In this document: piece after piece, positions 1 through 6,940 of the stretch
Position numbering within the stretch: position 1 is the first letter of the stretch
Layout of the letters: every line of letters begins with the position of its first letter
NCBI GenBank assembly: GCA_002011395.1
Contig: MTNG01000079.1
Location: 1 to 11,489 of the forward strand
Length of the DNA: 11,489 bases
Direction of reading: 5' to 3'
Source of the DNA: Candidatus Aciduliprofundum sp. JdFR-45
GTDB lineage: Archaea > Thermoplasmatota > Thermoplasmata > Thermoplasmatales > JdFR-45
Made by a program: the position numbers and the translations under genes
Notes under the pieces: generated by a model
What the model was told of the DNA's origin: nothing
Seen by the model: only the letters and a program-made list of their open reading frames with translations
Database searches by the model: none

Positions 1-451
1 CCTCTCTGGCCACCATAACCACGGCCACTCCGGAGTCCTGAAGGCGCCTGAGAATGCTGGTGAGGTAGTGTTTCACGGATTCATAAGGAAACATTTCCAT
101 CGCATCATCGTAGACGTCAAGGACGGCATAGTCCACGCCGGACGCCGCTTTCCTGACGGCTATGCTCAAGTTTACTATATCCTTTGATGCGAGGAATACG
201 TTGCCCCTTATTTCCACAGATAGGACCCGCTGAGACCTGTATGAATGCCAGTCCACAACGTGCACCCTCTCCGGGTAGAGTAGCCGCGACAGCACCTCCT
301 CCCATGATACGCGCGATGTAGCCAGAAGGACCTTCCCGCCCAGCCCCTCAATGAGTGCCCTGTACAGGTCCCTCTCCCTTGCACCGTCAACGACGAGCCA
401 CACCGCTCCCGAATTGCGGACGGCCCTCGCGAGCCGGTCCGAAATCCTCAT
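1..451 (-). CDS. P-loop-less KaiC/RecA-like protein (3' end outside window)
   Basis: An open frame of 150 codons runs from ATG at 451 to the window edge, so the C-terminus is missing. The start is well supported: ATGA overlaps the stop of the upstream ATPase gene (448-451), and a GAGGTGAT ribosome binding site lies 6 nt upstream. The protein begins MRISDRLARAV. The first strand, AVWLVVDGARERDLY, sits where a Walker A would be expected but has no GxxxxGK[ST]. Later there is an alternating pattern, VHVVDWHSY, then DYAVLDVYDDAMEMF in a Walker B-like position, a helix VKHYLTSILRRLQ, and a strand GVAVVMVARE. This order matches a RecA/KaiC core and resembles the neighbour's layout, which suggests a degenerate paralogue, perhaps a non-catalytic partner of the ATPase. 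The family assignment is inferred from pattern only. Alternatively it could be an unrelated Rossmann-like protein. Confidence 0.72.
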   Translation of the reverse strand, partial: MRISDRLARAVRNSGAVWLVVDGARERDLYRALIEGLGGKVLLATSRVSWEEVLSRLLYPERVHVVDWHSYRSQRVLSVEIRGNVFLASKDIVNLSIAVRKAASGVDYAVLDVYDDAMEMFPYESVKHYLTSILRRLQDSGVAVVMVARE

Positions 452-1116
452 TCACGTATCACCTCATCCAGCACCTCAAACCCACCGTGCATTATTATGA
501 ACGGGTGCTTGTAGGGGTCGTGGCGGGTGAAGCGCATTTTGTATATTGTGAGGGTTCTCCTGTACTCCCCGAAAACGTTCTCGTAGTTGAGGAATATCAG
601 GGCATCGGCGATGAAGTTCTCCTCCCGGGGACCGCTCCCCGATTCGGAGAGGAGGAGCGATGTTATTCCCCTTCTTCTCAAATAGCGTGCAAATTTGAAG
701 AGTTCCTTTCTGTATTCAACCTCGGAATAATAGATGGACAGGGCCGTTATGGAGTCAACGACGAGCCGGGATACTGGGCCATTCACCTCCAAGTACTCCG
801 CTATGGCCCTGAAGGTGTATGTGATGTCCTGATCCCCCTCAACCTCCTTGAGATAGCCGAAGTCCACTATGCACAGGTCGCCACTCTCAACGGCCTTGCT
901 CACGGGTAGCCCTATGCTATCGCCCGCCAGAACGATGTTTTCCTTCGGCTCCTCCAGGGTGACGTAAACGGCCTTACCCCCGGCCAGCGCGAACTGAAGG
1001 CCGAACAGCGTTTTCCCGCTCCCCGGCGGACCCGTGACCACTATGACTGAGCCACCGGGAAACCCGCCCTCGCACATCTCGTCAAGACCCCTGATGCCGC
1101 TGGCAACTCTCATCAT
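448..1116 (-). CDS. KaiC-like RecA-superfamily ATPase, single domain
   Basis: This is a 222-residue single KaiC domain, probably a cytoplasmic signalling ATPase. Visible motifs are Walker A GPPGSGKT (residues 29-36), the paired acidic residues TLEEP (53-57, the KaiC catalytic Glu position), Walker B RLVVDSITAL (Asp121), and a C-terminal IYKMRFTRHD segment typical of KaiC/GvpD-type proteins. Archaeal KaiC-like proteins of this length are common; they are mostly uncharacterised and are not evidence of a circadian clock. I chose ATG at 1116 because GAGGTGGT lies 4 nt upstream; a TTG at 1134 would extend the protein by 6 residues but would place this site inside the gene. A second ATG at 1113 is also possible. 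The gene overlaps the upstream regulator's stop (1113-1115) and the downstream gene's start by ATGA, so the three are very likely cotranscribed. Confidence 0.9.
   Translation of the reverse strand: MMRVASGIRGLDEMCEGGFPGGSVIVVTGPPGSGKTLFGLQFALAGGKAVYVTLEEPKENIVLAGDSIGLPVSKAVESGDLCIVDFGYLKEVEGDQDITYTFRAIAEYLEVNGPVSRLVVDSITALSIYYSEVEYRKELFKFARYLRRRGITSLLLSESGSGPREENFIADALIFLNYENVFGEYRRTLTIYKMRFTRHDPYKHPFIIMHGGFEVLDEVIRE
458..465 (-). promoter_or_regulatory. Ribosome binding site of the P-loop-less KaiC-like gene
   Basis: Reads GAGGTGAT on the minus strand, 6 nt before the ATG at 451. It is a full match to the usual archaeal 16S 3'-end complement, lies inside the end of the KaiC-like gene, and fixes the downstream start. 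Confidence 0.85.
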
Positions 1117-1664
1117 TGGAACCACCTCTCCCAACCCTCCAGAAGGGTACGGGCGTCCTCAACGCCCTCCCCCGCCACCGACACGGACGTGAGAAATATG
1201 CTCCTCGCTATCGTGGGCCCGTATTTCTCCCTGAAAATGCGTACAGCGTTTCTCACATCTTCCGCCGTGGGCCTTTCCGGTACGGGTACGCTGGAATATA
1301 CGCCGTCGTCGCCGAATGCCATGGCGGCGCGCCTGACCATCTCCTCAAGCAGACGCCTGTAAAATTCGCTCGCTTCCTCCTCCCTCCTCGCCTCGCCGTA
1401 AACGTACTCCTCCACATCTATTTCTATGCTCACGCGCCTTGCCGCCACGCTGTACACGTAGACCTCACGCGTGCGGCCCATCTTCTTCTCGCGTGAGAGG
1501 ACCCCTATATCGTGGAGCGCTTCAAGGTAGCGCGTAACGGTGACTATGTGCATCCCCAGCGCCTTCGCTATTCCACTGGGTGTCCCGCTCCCGTTTTCCA
1601 GCAGATACCGCAGAACTTCACGGGCTCCGTTTCTACCCAGAACCGAAAGGGACTCCAGACCCAC
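1113..1664 (-). CDS. Winged-helix (ArsR/MarR-like) transcriptional regulator
   Basis: 183 residues with a GTG start. An in-frame stop lies five codons upstream (1677-1679) and no ATG lies between, so GTG 1664 is the best start. Residues about 10-70 form a winged helix: the first helix is around AREVLRYLLEN, the helix-turn-helix is TPSGIAKALGMHIVTVTRYLEAL, and the wing is GVLSREKKMGRTREVYVYSV. The C-terminal half (about 75-183) is mostly helical, rich in Glu and Arg (EARREEEASEFYRRLLEEM), and I do not recognise it. It may be a dimerisation or sensor domain. The gene is first in the operon with the KaiC-like ATPase and the P-loop-less protein, which suggests that the ATPase state could be relayed to transcription. 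A TATA-like box about 28 nt upstream of GTG and the absence of a clear ribosome binding site suggest a leaderless mRNA. Autoregulation through the palindrome at 1704-1726 is an inference. Confidence 0.85.
   Translation of the reverse strand: MGLESLSVLGRNGAREVLRYLLENGSGTPSGIAKALGMHIVTVTRYLEALHDIGVLSREKKMGRTREVYVYSVAARRVSIEIDVEEYVYGEARREEEASEFYRRLLEEMVRRAAMAFGDDGVYSSVPVPERPTAEDVRNAVRIFREKYGPTIARSIFLTSVSVAGEGVEDARTLLEGWERWFQ
1121..1128 (-). promoter_or_regulatory. Ribosome binding site of the KaiC-like ATPase gene
   Basis: Reads GAGGTGGT on the minus strand, 4 nt before ATG 1116 and 7 nt before ATG 1113. It lies inside the last codons of the regulator gene and argues against the TTG start at 1134. 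Confidence 0.8.
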
Positions 1665-1687
1665 GGAGCATAATCTTCATCTTTTTT

Positions 1688-1696
1688 GATATATTT
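1688..1696 (-). promoter_or_regulatory. TATA-like element of the regulator/KaiC operon
   Basis: Minus-strand AAATATATC is centred about 28 nt upstream of the GTG at 1664, the spacing expected for a leaderless archaeal transcript. A second TATA-like element, CTTTATAAACTT, lies further upstream near 1721-1732 within the inverted repeat and could serve instead. Confidence 0.55.
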
Positions 1697-1703
1697 GCCG
1701 GTC

Positions 1704-1726
1704 AAACTTCAGAGAAAGTGAAGTTT
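1704..1726. repeat. 8-bp perfect inverted repeat in the divergent promoter, candidate operator
   Basis: AAACTTCA (1704-1711) and TGAAGTTT (1719-1726) are perfect reverse complements separated by 7 bp, giving a 15-bp centre-to-centre spacing. The right arm runs into TTTATAA (1724-1730), so a bound protein could block a TATA element. A further AAACTT lies at 1779-1784 beside the protease TATA box. Operator function, and the adjacent winged-helix protein as its ligand, are inferences. Confidence 0.55.
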
Positions 1727-1782
1727 ATAAAGACCCACCTTTGAACGCATCTACATCATTTTATACAAAGATGAACAGAAAC

Positions 1783-1790
1783 TTAATATA
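1783..1790 (+). promoter_or_regulatory. TATA box of the subtilase gene
   Basis: TTAATATA lies about 45 nt upstream of the ATG. A start of transcription roughly 25 nt downstream would give a 5' leader of about 20-25 nt that includes the ribosome binding site at 1819-1828. Another TATA-like stretch, TTTTATAC, lies at 1759-1766. Confidence 0.6.
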
Positions 1791-1818
1791 CCGGTTTTCC
1801 AATAGGTTGTGCTGTCGC

Positions 1819-1828
1819 GGGAGGCGAT
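1819..1828 (+). promoter_or_regulatory. Ribosome binding site of the subtilase gene
   Basis: GGGAGGCGAT, one mismatch from GGGAGGTGAT, lies 5 nt before the ATG at 1834 and supports that start. Confidence 0.75.
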
Positions 1829-1833
1829 AGTGT

Positions 1834-4800
1834 ATGCAATGGGCAGAGAAAAAGGCGGAAAGGAAGAGATATCTATCCAGAACTGTTGCAGTGGGCATTT
1901 TGCTTGTGCTTGTGCTTGCAGGGCTTGCAGTGGTCAGTCAGCCCTATATCGGCGGTGGCGAGAGATATCAGGGATACGCTCTGGTTGAGTTGAAAAGTCC
2001 CAACACCCTGAATGCGCTGAAGAACAGCGGTTTGAACGTGGTGCAGGTGTACGACCACTACGCTCTGGTGAAGTACACGAACCAGGAACTGAGAGCGCTG
2101 AAGTCAAAGGGCGTGAACATAAACCCCATTGATTACTGGGTGGGCTTCCAGACCGGGAAGTTCCACGGAAACCTCGCGGAAATACCAACGGATTACTACA
2201 CGGAGACAACCAATTTCTATGTGGTCCAGTTCATAGGCCCCCCCACCCCAGAGTGGAAGAGCGGGCTTGAACTGAACGGCGCCAAGATTTACAACTACTA
2301 CAACGAGTACGCCTATCTGGTGAAGGTTGACCCCGCCAGGGTAAGCGAAATACAGTCGCTGTGGTATGTGAAGGCCGTCTATCCATTCCAGCCCTACTGG
2401 AAACTCGGAGAGACCATCATAGACGCCATGGAAAAGGGGCTGACAAGAACCAGGATAACGGTTGTTGTGGACCCCGACGTTGATGTCCGCGAAGTGGCCG
2501 AGAGAATAGCGCTCAAATACGGTGGCGACAACATAAAGGTCATACAGCCCTTCGGTCCCGGCACATACCCCGCCAAGTTTGAAATGGACGTGGAGACGAA
2601 GTACATAAAGGACATAGCCTTTGAACCGGAGGTTCTGGCGATTCACAACAGAACCAAGTTGAAACTCATGAACTCCGTGGCTGCGCGCATAGTCGGTGCC
2701 GCGGTGCTGCGCGACCAGTGGCGCAACGGTCTGGGGCTGCCAATCACCGGCGCAGGGCAGGTGGTTTCTATAGCGGATACCGGCCTTGACACTGGAAATC
2801 CTGCCACGGTTATACCCGATTTCGCCGGGCGTGTTCTCACAATTTACGATGCAGCGGGTGACGGAGATCCCAGCGACCCAGACAATGGAGACCTCGGAGG
2901 ACATGGCACCCACGTGGCCGGAAGCGTGGCTGCTAGCGGCGTTATGAGCGGTGCAGATACAACAAACAAAATATATGGAAATTCACTAGCCGGAATGGCA
3001 CCAGAAGCGCAAATACACTTTGAATCTATAGGGACGGTCAGTATATTTGGTGGCGGACTCAATTACGACTCAATAACGAACATGGCCACGCGCTCCTACA
3101 ACGATGGCGCAAGGGTGTGGACGAATTCATGGGGTTCCAGCGGAAATAGCTACGATGCTGATGCTGACGAAATAGACACCTTTATGTGGAACAATAAAGA
3201 TTTCCTCATACTCTTCGCCGCTGGCAATTCAGGACCGGGTGCAGGCACCATAGGTCCCGAAGCGAACGCAAAGAGCATTCTTACGGTGGGTGCGAGCGAA
3301 AATCTACGACCCCAGGTTAACTCGCAGGGCACGTGGAGCGCATATTCAATGGCTGACAACCCGGACCAACTCGCCTACTTCTCCTCGCGCGGTTATGCCG
3401 GTGATGGCAGAACGAAGCCGGACATCGTGGCACCCGGAAGCGGCATAGTGAGCACAAGAGCCAGCACCGTTTCGGATGCAAACATAGGGGCCACATGGTT
3501 TGTGCCCATTGACTACAACGGAGACGGTCTCGCTGACTATATAGCCATGCAGGGCACCTCTATGGCCACACCCGTAACCGCTGGCGCATGCGTTCTCGTG
3601 AGGGACTATTACACAGATGTTGAAGGTCTCACCAACCCATCTGCCGCTCTGATAAAGGCCACCGTGATAGGCGGTGCCGACCCAATGCCCGGCTACAAGT
3701 ACGGCGGTCCCGATGTGGGCTGGGGCAGACTTAACATAGCCAAGGGTCTGATACCAGAGCCACCTCTCAGCATGAAGTACTGGGACTGGCAGTCCGCAGA
3801 CACTTCTGCGACGTGGAGCAACACGATAAATGTGGTCACCGATGAGGCCCCTCTCAGGATAACACTGGTGTGGACCGATGCAAACGGCGGCGCCAATGCA
3901 AATCCAGCCATAGTGAATAACCTGGACCTCCGCGTCATCGCGCCCGATGGCACGGAGTATCACGGCAACATATTCGTGGGTAACAGCCAGTGGAGCGTTG
4001 CGAATCCCACAGCGTACGACTCGCTCAACACAACGGAGGTTGTGAACGTTGAGAAGCCCATGGTTGGCACGTGGACCATTGAGGTGATAGCCGCGAATAT
4101 CGGCTTGGATGACCCCGACGGTCCGGGAGCCAATGACCAGACGTTCGCACTCCACGTTCTCGGTCCACTGGGCCCGAAGAGTACCGTGAGCAACCACGTG
4201 AAGGTTGAGAGGTACAATGAGAACATGCCTCTCGGTTCGGACTACAAGGACTTCACACACCAGCCCATCCAGAAGGTGATAGTCGCTGGTACCTCCTTCA
4301 ACACGACTTTCAGGGTGGTGAACTGGGGGAGTGCGGCAGACAGCTACACCATCACAAGCGAGGTTATACCGGCGACCACTGACATAACTGTCTCCTTCTC
4401 CACGACGAGCGTGTCTCTGAACCCCGGCGAGGTTGCGTGGGTGAACGCGTCCATATCCGCGGCGGCCACGACCGCTGAGGGGCTCTACGAGGTGAGGTTG
4501 AAGGCGGTGTCCACCACGAACACCGCGGTGATGGACTCCATCACAATCAACCTGCAGGTTGTACCCACTGCACCCGTTTGGCACAATCAGGTGACGAGGA
4601 CAGACATAATGGAAACCACATCTGCCATCGCAGTGGACCCGACCGACGGTTCTCTGTGGGTGGCGTTCTTCAGGCAGAACGCGTCAACGGACAGGAACCC
4701 GGTTACGACGCTTCCGACGAATGGAGACAACTTCGACCTCATAGTGGCTCACAGCACCGATGGTGGAAAGACATGGACGGAGTACGTGGCATTACCCGGT

Positions 4801-6627
4801 TTCGATAGGTACTTTGACTATCTTGGCAGTTTGGAACAGATAATGGACTGGTTCTACTGGTATCCGAGCATAGACGTGGATTCCAACGGGAAGGTCTACG
4901 TATCCTTTGGCACAGGCGAATCCATATACGTCGTATATGGAGATGAAACGGGATGGTCATTTACAACGTTTGAATCCGGCAGCATATATTCCCAAGGATT
5001 CACCACGTATTACCTGATAGCGTATCCCTGGACAAAGGTCTACTGCGATTCAAGGGGCAATACTTGGGTATTCTATACGTGGCTTGATACTAGGAGTGGT
5101 ATCAGAGATTTAAGAGAGGTGCATACATCGGACGGTGGTGCGACATGGAACGGTCCTAACAGCATAGACAGCACAGGAAATAGCGATGATCGGCGTTACT
5201 ATCCTGGCGTTGCGGAGTTCAATAATCAGCTATGGGTCTTCGTCTCTCAGAGGCTGGGAGGTTCGGGAACGGATACAGATTACTACATAGCATATGTAAC
5301 GTATGATTACAGCACCGGGACATGGGGAACATTCAACACACTATTCGGCACAGGGAGTGACGGCTTCTATGAAATGCAACCCACAGCATATGCCGACTCC
5401 TCCGGAAGACTGTGGGTGGGTTGGTACAGCGATGATGACCAGCAAAATGCCAATTTCGGTGTTGTTGAACACAAAGCATATCTAATCTACACAACAGATG
5501 GCACAACATGGAGCACACCCATTAAGATAGATGCAAATGTGCCAGGATTGAACGTGTATGACGGCCTACCAGGGCCCGGTATTGCAGAGGATGCCAACGG
5601 ATACATATGGGTGGCATTTGCAGAGGAGAATTCCTATTACACCAGTGCACCTTACAACGACTATTGGGCGCATTACAGGTACAGCATAAAGATGGCGCAG
5701 ATAGACCCTGCAACAGACAGCATCGTTGGATATAAATACGTGGACTTCGCAGGCACGCCGATATACCACGTGTCCATAGACAACTCTACCGACGGTACGG
5801 TGTATATATCCTACACGAAGAGCCCCGAGAAATGGAACACAGAGATCTTCGTGGCTAAATACGGGCCAACTGTGGCGGACAATCTCGGTCCGGCCACGAC
5901 CGACACACTCGTCAGGCCACCGAACACGAACAACGCGAGCAAGATCATATACATAGACCTGGTGTACACGAAGATGCTGACGCTGACCGCCCTCATAAGC
6001 GACCTTGAATCGGGCTACAGCAACATAGCGGCGGCGGAGTACTTCATAGACACGATAGGTGCGGACGGTACCGGAACGCCGCTATTCGCTCAGGATGGAG
6101 CGTTTGATTCGGTGACTGAGGTGGTGAACGCCACAATAGATCCGTTCAGCCTGAGCCGCGGGTACCATAGAATATACGTGCACGGGCAGGACGCCAACGG
6201 CAACTGGGGTGCGTTTGACTACATAGACATATACATCTACGCATCGCAGTTCAGGGTCTACGGATGGGTTAACGACAGTGCGGGCACGCCTCTGGCGAAC
6301 GTCGCGGTGAACATAACGAACCTCGCGACTGGCGAGAACATCACCGTGTACACGGATGCAAACGGATACTACGAGTACTACATAGACCAGTTCCCGAGCG
6401 TGTACAGCATAGGCGACACCATTCAGGTGTACGCTGACGACGGCACAAACGCCGGCGCCGTGGACGGTACCTACTACGACGTCAACTCCACCTCTGTGTC
6501 CACAGCACCCGGAAGCGCCAAACTCAACCTGGTGCTGAACAACGTCGTGCCCGAGTTCAGCGGAGTGGTACCGCTGCTCGCAGCGATAGGACTGCTGGTG
6601 CTCCTGACACGCAGAAGACGACGCTGA
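1834..6627 (+). CDS. Secreted multidomain KP-43-like subtilase (peptidase S8) with Asp-box propeller and C-terminal sorting/anchor tail
   Basis: A 1597-residue extracellular serine protease. A basic N-terminus (KKAERKRYLSR) and a hydrophobic stretch (about 17-34) direct export. Residues about 46-275 contain three similar alpha/beta segments that resemble repeated propeptide/inhibitor modules. The S8 domain (about 285-640) has Asp315 in SIADTGLDTG, His357 in GGHGTHVAG, Asn465 in FAAGNSGPG and Ser576 in GTSMATP, so the full catalytic set is present. GDGDPSDPDNGD before the histidine and the following jelly roll (about 650-780, LRITLVWTDA through GTWTIEVIA) are typical of KP-43-like subtilases. 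Next come an Ig/NEW3-like domain (about 790-909), a propeller-like region (about 915-1345) with Asp-boxes at 974-981, 1098-1105 and 1220-1226, an Ig-like domain (about 1350-1470) and a carboxypeptidase-regulatory-like domain (about 1472-1568). The tail is VPEFS, a hydrophobic span, then TRRRRR, as in PEF-CTERM-type archaeosortase substrates. The substrate is unknown; nutrient protein degradation at the surface is likely. Confidence 0.93.
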   Translation: MQWAEKKAERKRYLSRTVAVGILLVLVLAGLAVVSQPYIGGGERYQGYALVELKSPNTLNALKNSGLNVVQVYDHYALVKYTNQELRALKSKGVNINPIDYWVGFQTGKFHGNLAEIPTDYYTETTNFYVVQFIGPPTPEWKSGLELNGAKIYNYYNEYAYLVKVDPARVSEIQSLWYVKAVYPFQPYWKLGETIIDAMEKGLTRTRITVVVDPDVDVREVAERIALKYGGDNIKVIQPFGPGTYPAKFEMDVETKYIKDIAFEPEVLAIHNRTKLKLMNSVAARIVGAAVLRDQWRNGLGLPITGAGQVVSIADTGLDTGNPATVIPDFAGRVLTIYDAAGDGDPSDPDNGDLGGHGTHVAGSVAASGVMSGADTTNKIYGNSLAGMAPEAQIHFESIGTVSIFGGGLNYDSITNMATRSYNDGARVWTNSWGSSGNSYDADADEIDTFMWNNKDFLILFAAGNSGPGAGTIGPEANAKSILTVGASENLRPQVNSQGTWSAYSMADNPDQLAYFSSRGYAGDGRTKPDIVAPGSGIVSTRASTVSDANIGATWFVPIDYNGDGLADYIAMQGTSMATPVTAGACVLVRDYYTDVEGLTNPSAALIKATVIGGADPMPGYKYGGPDVGWGRLNIAKGLIPEPPLSMKYWDWQSADTSATWSNTINVVTDEAPLRITLVWTDANGGANANPAIVNNLDLRVIAPDGTEYHGNIFVGNSQWSVANPTAYDSLNTTEVVNVEKPMVGTWTIEVIAANIGLDDPDGPGANDQTFALHVLGPLGPKSTVSNHVKVERYNENMPLGSDYKDFTHQPIQKVIVAGTSFNTTFRVVNWGSAADSYTITSEVIPATTDITVSFSTTSVSLNPGEVAWVNASISAAATTAEGLYEVRLKAVSTTNTAVMDSITINLQVVPTAPVWHNQVTRTDIMETTSAIAVDPTDGSLWVAFFRQNASTDRNPVTTLPTNGDNFDLIVAHSTDGGKTWTEYVALPGFDRYFDYLGSLEQIMDWFYWYPSIDVDSNGKVYVSFGTGESIYVVYGDETGWSFTTFESGSIYSQGFTTYYLIAYPWTKVYCDSRGNTWVFYTWLDTRSGIRDLREVHTSDGGATWNGPNSIDSTGNSDDRRYYPGVAEFNNQLWVFVSQRLGGSGTDTDYYIAYVTYDYSTGTWGTFNTLFGTGSDGFYEMQPTAYADSSGRLWVGWYSDDDQQNANFGVVEHKAYLIYTTDGTTWSTPIKIDANVPGLNVYDGLPGPGIAEDANGYIWVAFAEENSYYTSAPYNDYWAHYRYSIKMAQIDPATDSIVGYKYVDFAGTPIYHVSIDNSTDGTVYISYTKSPEKWNTEIFVAKYGPTVADNLGPATTDTLVRPPNTNNASKIIYIDLVYTKMLTLTALISDLESGYSNIAAAEYFIDTIGADGTGTPLFAQDGAFDSVTEVVNATIDPFSLSRGYHRIYVHGQDANGNWGAFDYIDIYIYASQFRVYGWVNDSAGTPLANVAVNITNLATGENITVYTDANGYYEYYIDQFPSVYSIGDTIQVYADDGTNAGAVDGTYYDVNSTSVSTAPGSAKLNLVLNNVVPEFSGVVPLLAAIGLLVLLTRRRRR

Positions 6628-6631
6628 AAAA

Positions 6632-6660
6632 CTTTTTACCCTTCTTCCCTTTTTACTTTT
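6632..6660 (+). terminator. Pyrimidine-rich archaeal terminator after the subtilase gene
   Basis: Just after the subtilase TGA the plus strand carries T5 runs (ACTTTTTACC, CCTTTTTACTTTT) in a T/C-rich stretch and no stem-loop. This fits the U-tract termination of archaeal RNA polymerase. The same 37-bp gap must also supply the acylphosphatase promoter; CTTTTTACC near 6632-6640 is about 28 nt before its ATG. Confidence 0.6.
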
Positions 6661-6664
6661 ATTC

Positions 6665-6940
6665 ATGGCGCGCGTGAGGGCACACTGCTTCTTCAGCGGA
6701 AGGGTTCAGGGTGTGTTTTTCAGGTATCACACCCGGCTGGAGGCGGAGCGGCTCGGTGTGAGCGGATGGGTGAAAAACCTGCCGGATGGCCGCGTGGAGG
6801 CGGTGTTCGAGGGCGAGGAGGAGAAGGTGAGGGAACTCATAGATTACTGCAAAAACAGGCAACCCTATGCCCGTGTGGAGAAAGTGGATGTCACATGGGA
6901 GAGGCCGGAGGGAATGGAGGGCTTTGAAATCCGGTATTAG
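6665..6940 (+). CDS. acyP: Acylphosphatase
   Basis: A 91-residue cytoplasmic enzyme, the usual length for the family, that hydrolyses acyl-phosphates such as acetyl- or carbamoyl-phosphate to the carboxylate and phosphate. Both signatures are present: GRVQGVFFRYHT near the N-terminus with the phosphate-binding Arg20, and GWVKNLPDGRVEAVFEG with the catalytic Asn38. It ends in the common GFEIRY-type C-terminus. ATG 6665 gives the complete fold, and no ribosome binding site is visible, so the mRNA may be leaderless. The gene starts 37 bp after the subtilase stop and ends convergently with the GTPase gene, the two stop codons sharing bases (6937-6940). No functional link to either neighbour is evident. 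Confidence 0.95.
   Translation: MARVRAHCFFSGRVQGVFFRYHTRLEAERLGVSGWVKNLPDGRVEAVFEGEEEKVRELIDYCKNRQPYARVEKVDVTWERPEGMEGFEIRY

Noticed and set aside
355..909. 184-codon plus-strand open frame opposite the KaiC-like genes
   Set aside because: Antisense to the KaiC-like gene with intact Walker motifs; no domain signal.
448..1116. Circadian-clock KaiC
   Set aside because: It has one KaiC domain rather than two and there are no KaiA or KaiB genes; this is the general archaeal KaiC-like family.
1117..1134. TTG start for the KaiC-like ATPase at 1134
   Set aside because: The strong ribosome binding site at 1121-1128 would fall inside the extension, and ATG 1116 has correct spacing.
2104..2913. 269-codon minus-strand open frame opposite the subtilase pro-region
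   Set aside because: Shadow of the protease gene with low-complexity Val/Gly/His composition and no ribosome binding site or promoter.
3346..4584. 412-codon minus-strand open frame opposite the subtilase gene
   Set aside because: It lies wholly antisense to well-supported protease and jelly-roll coding sequence, has no recognisable motif, and is rich in residues typical of antisense shadows (His, Arg, Gly, Val, Cys).
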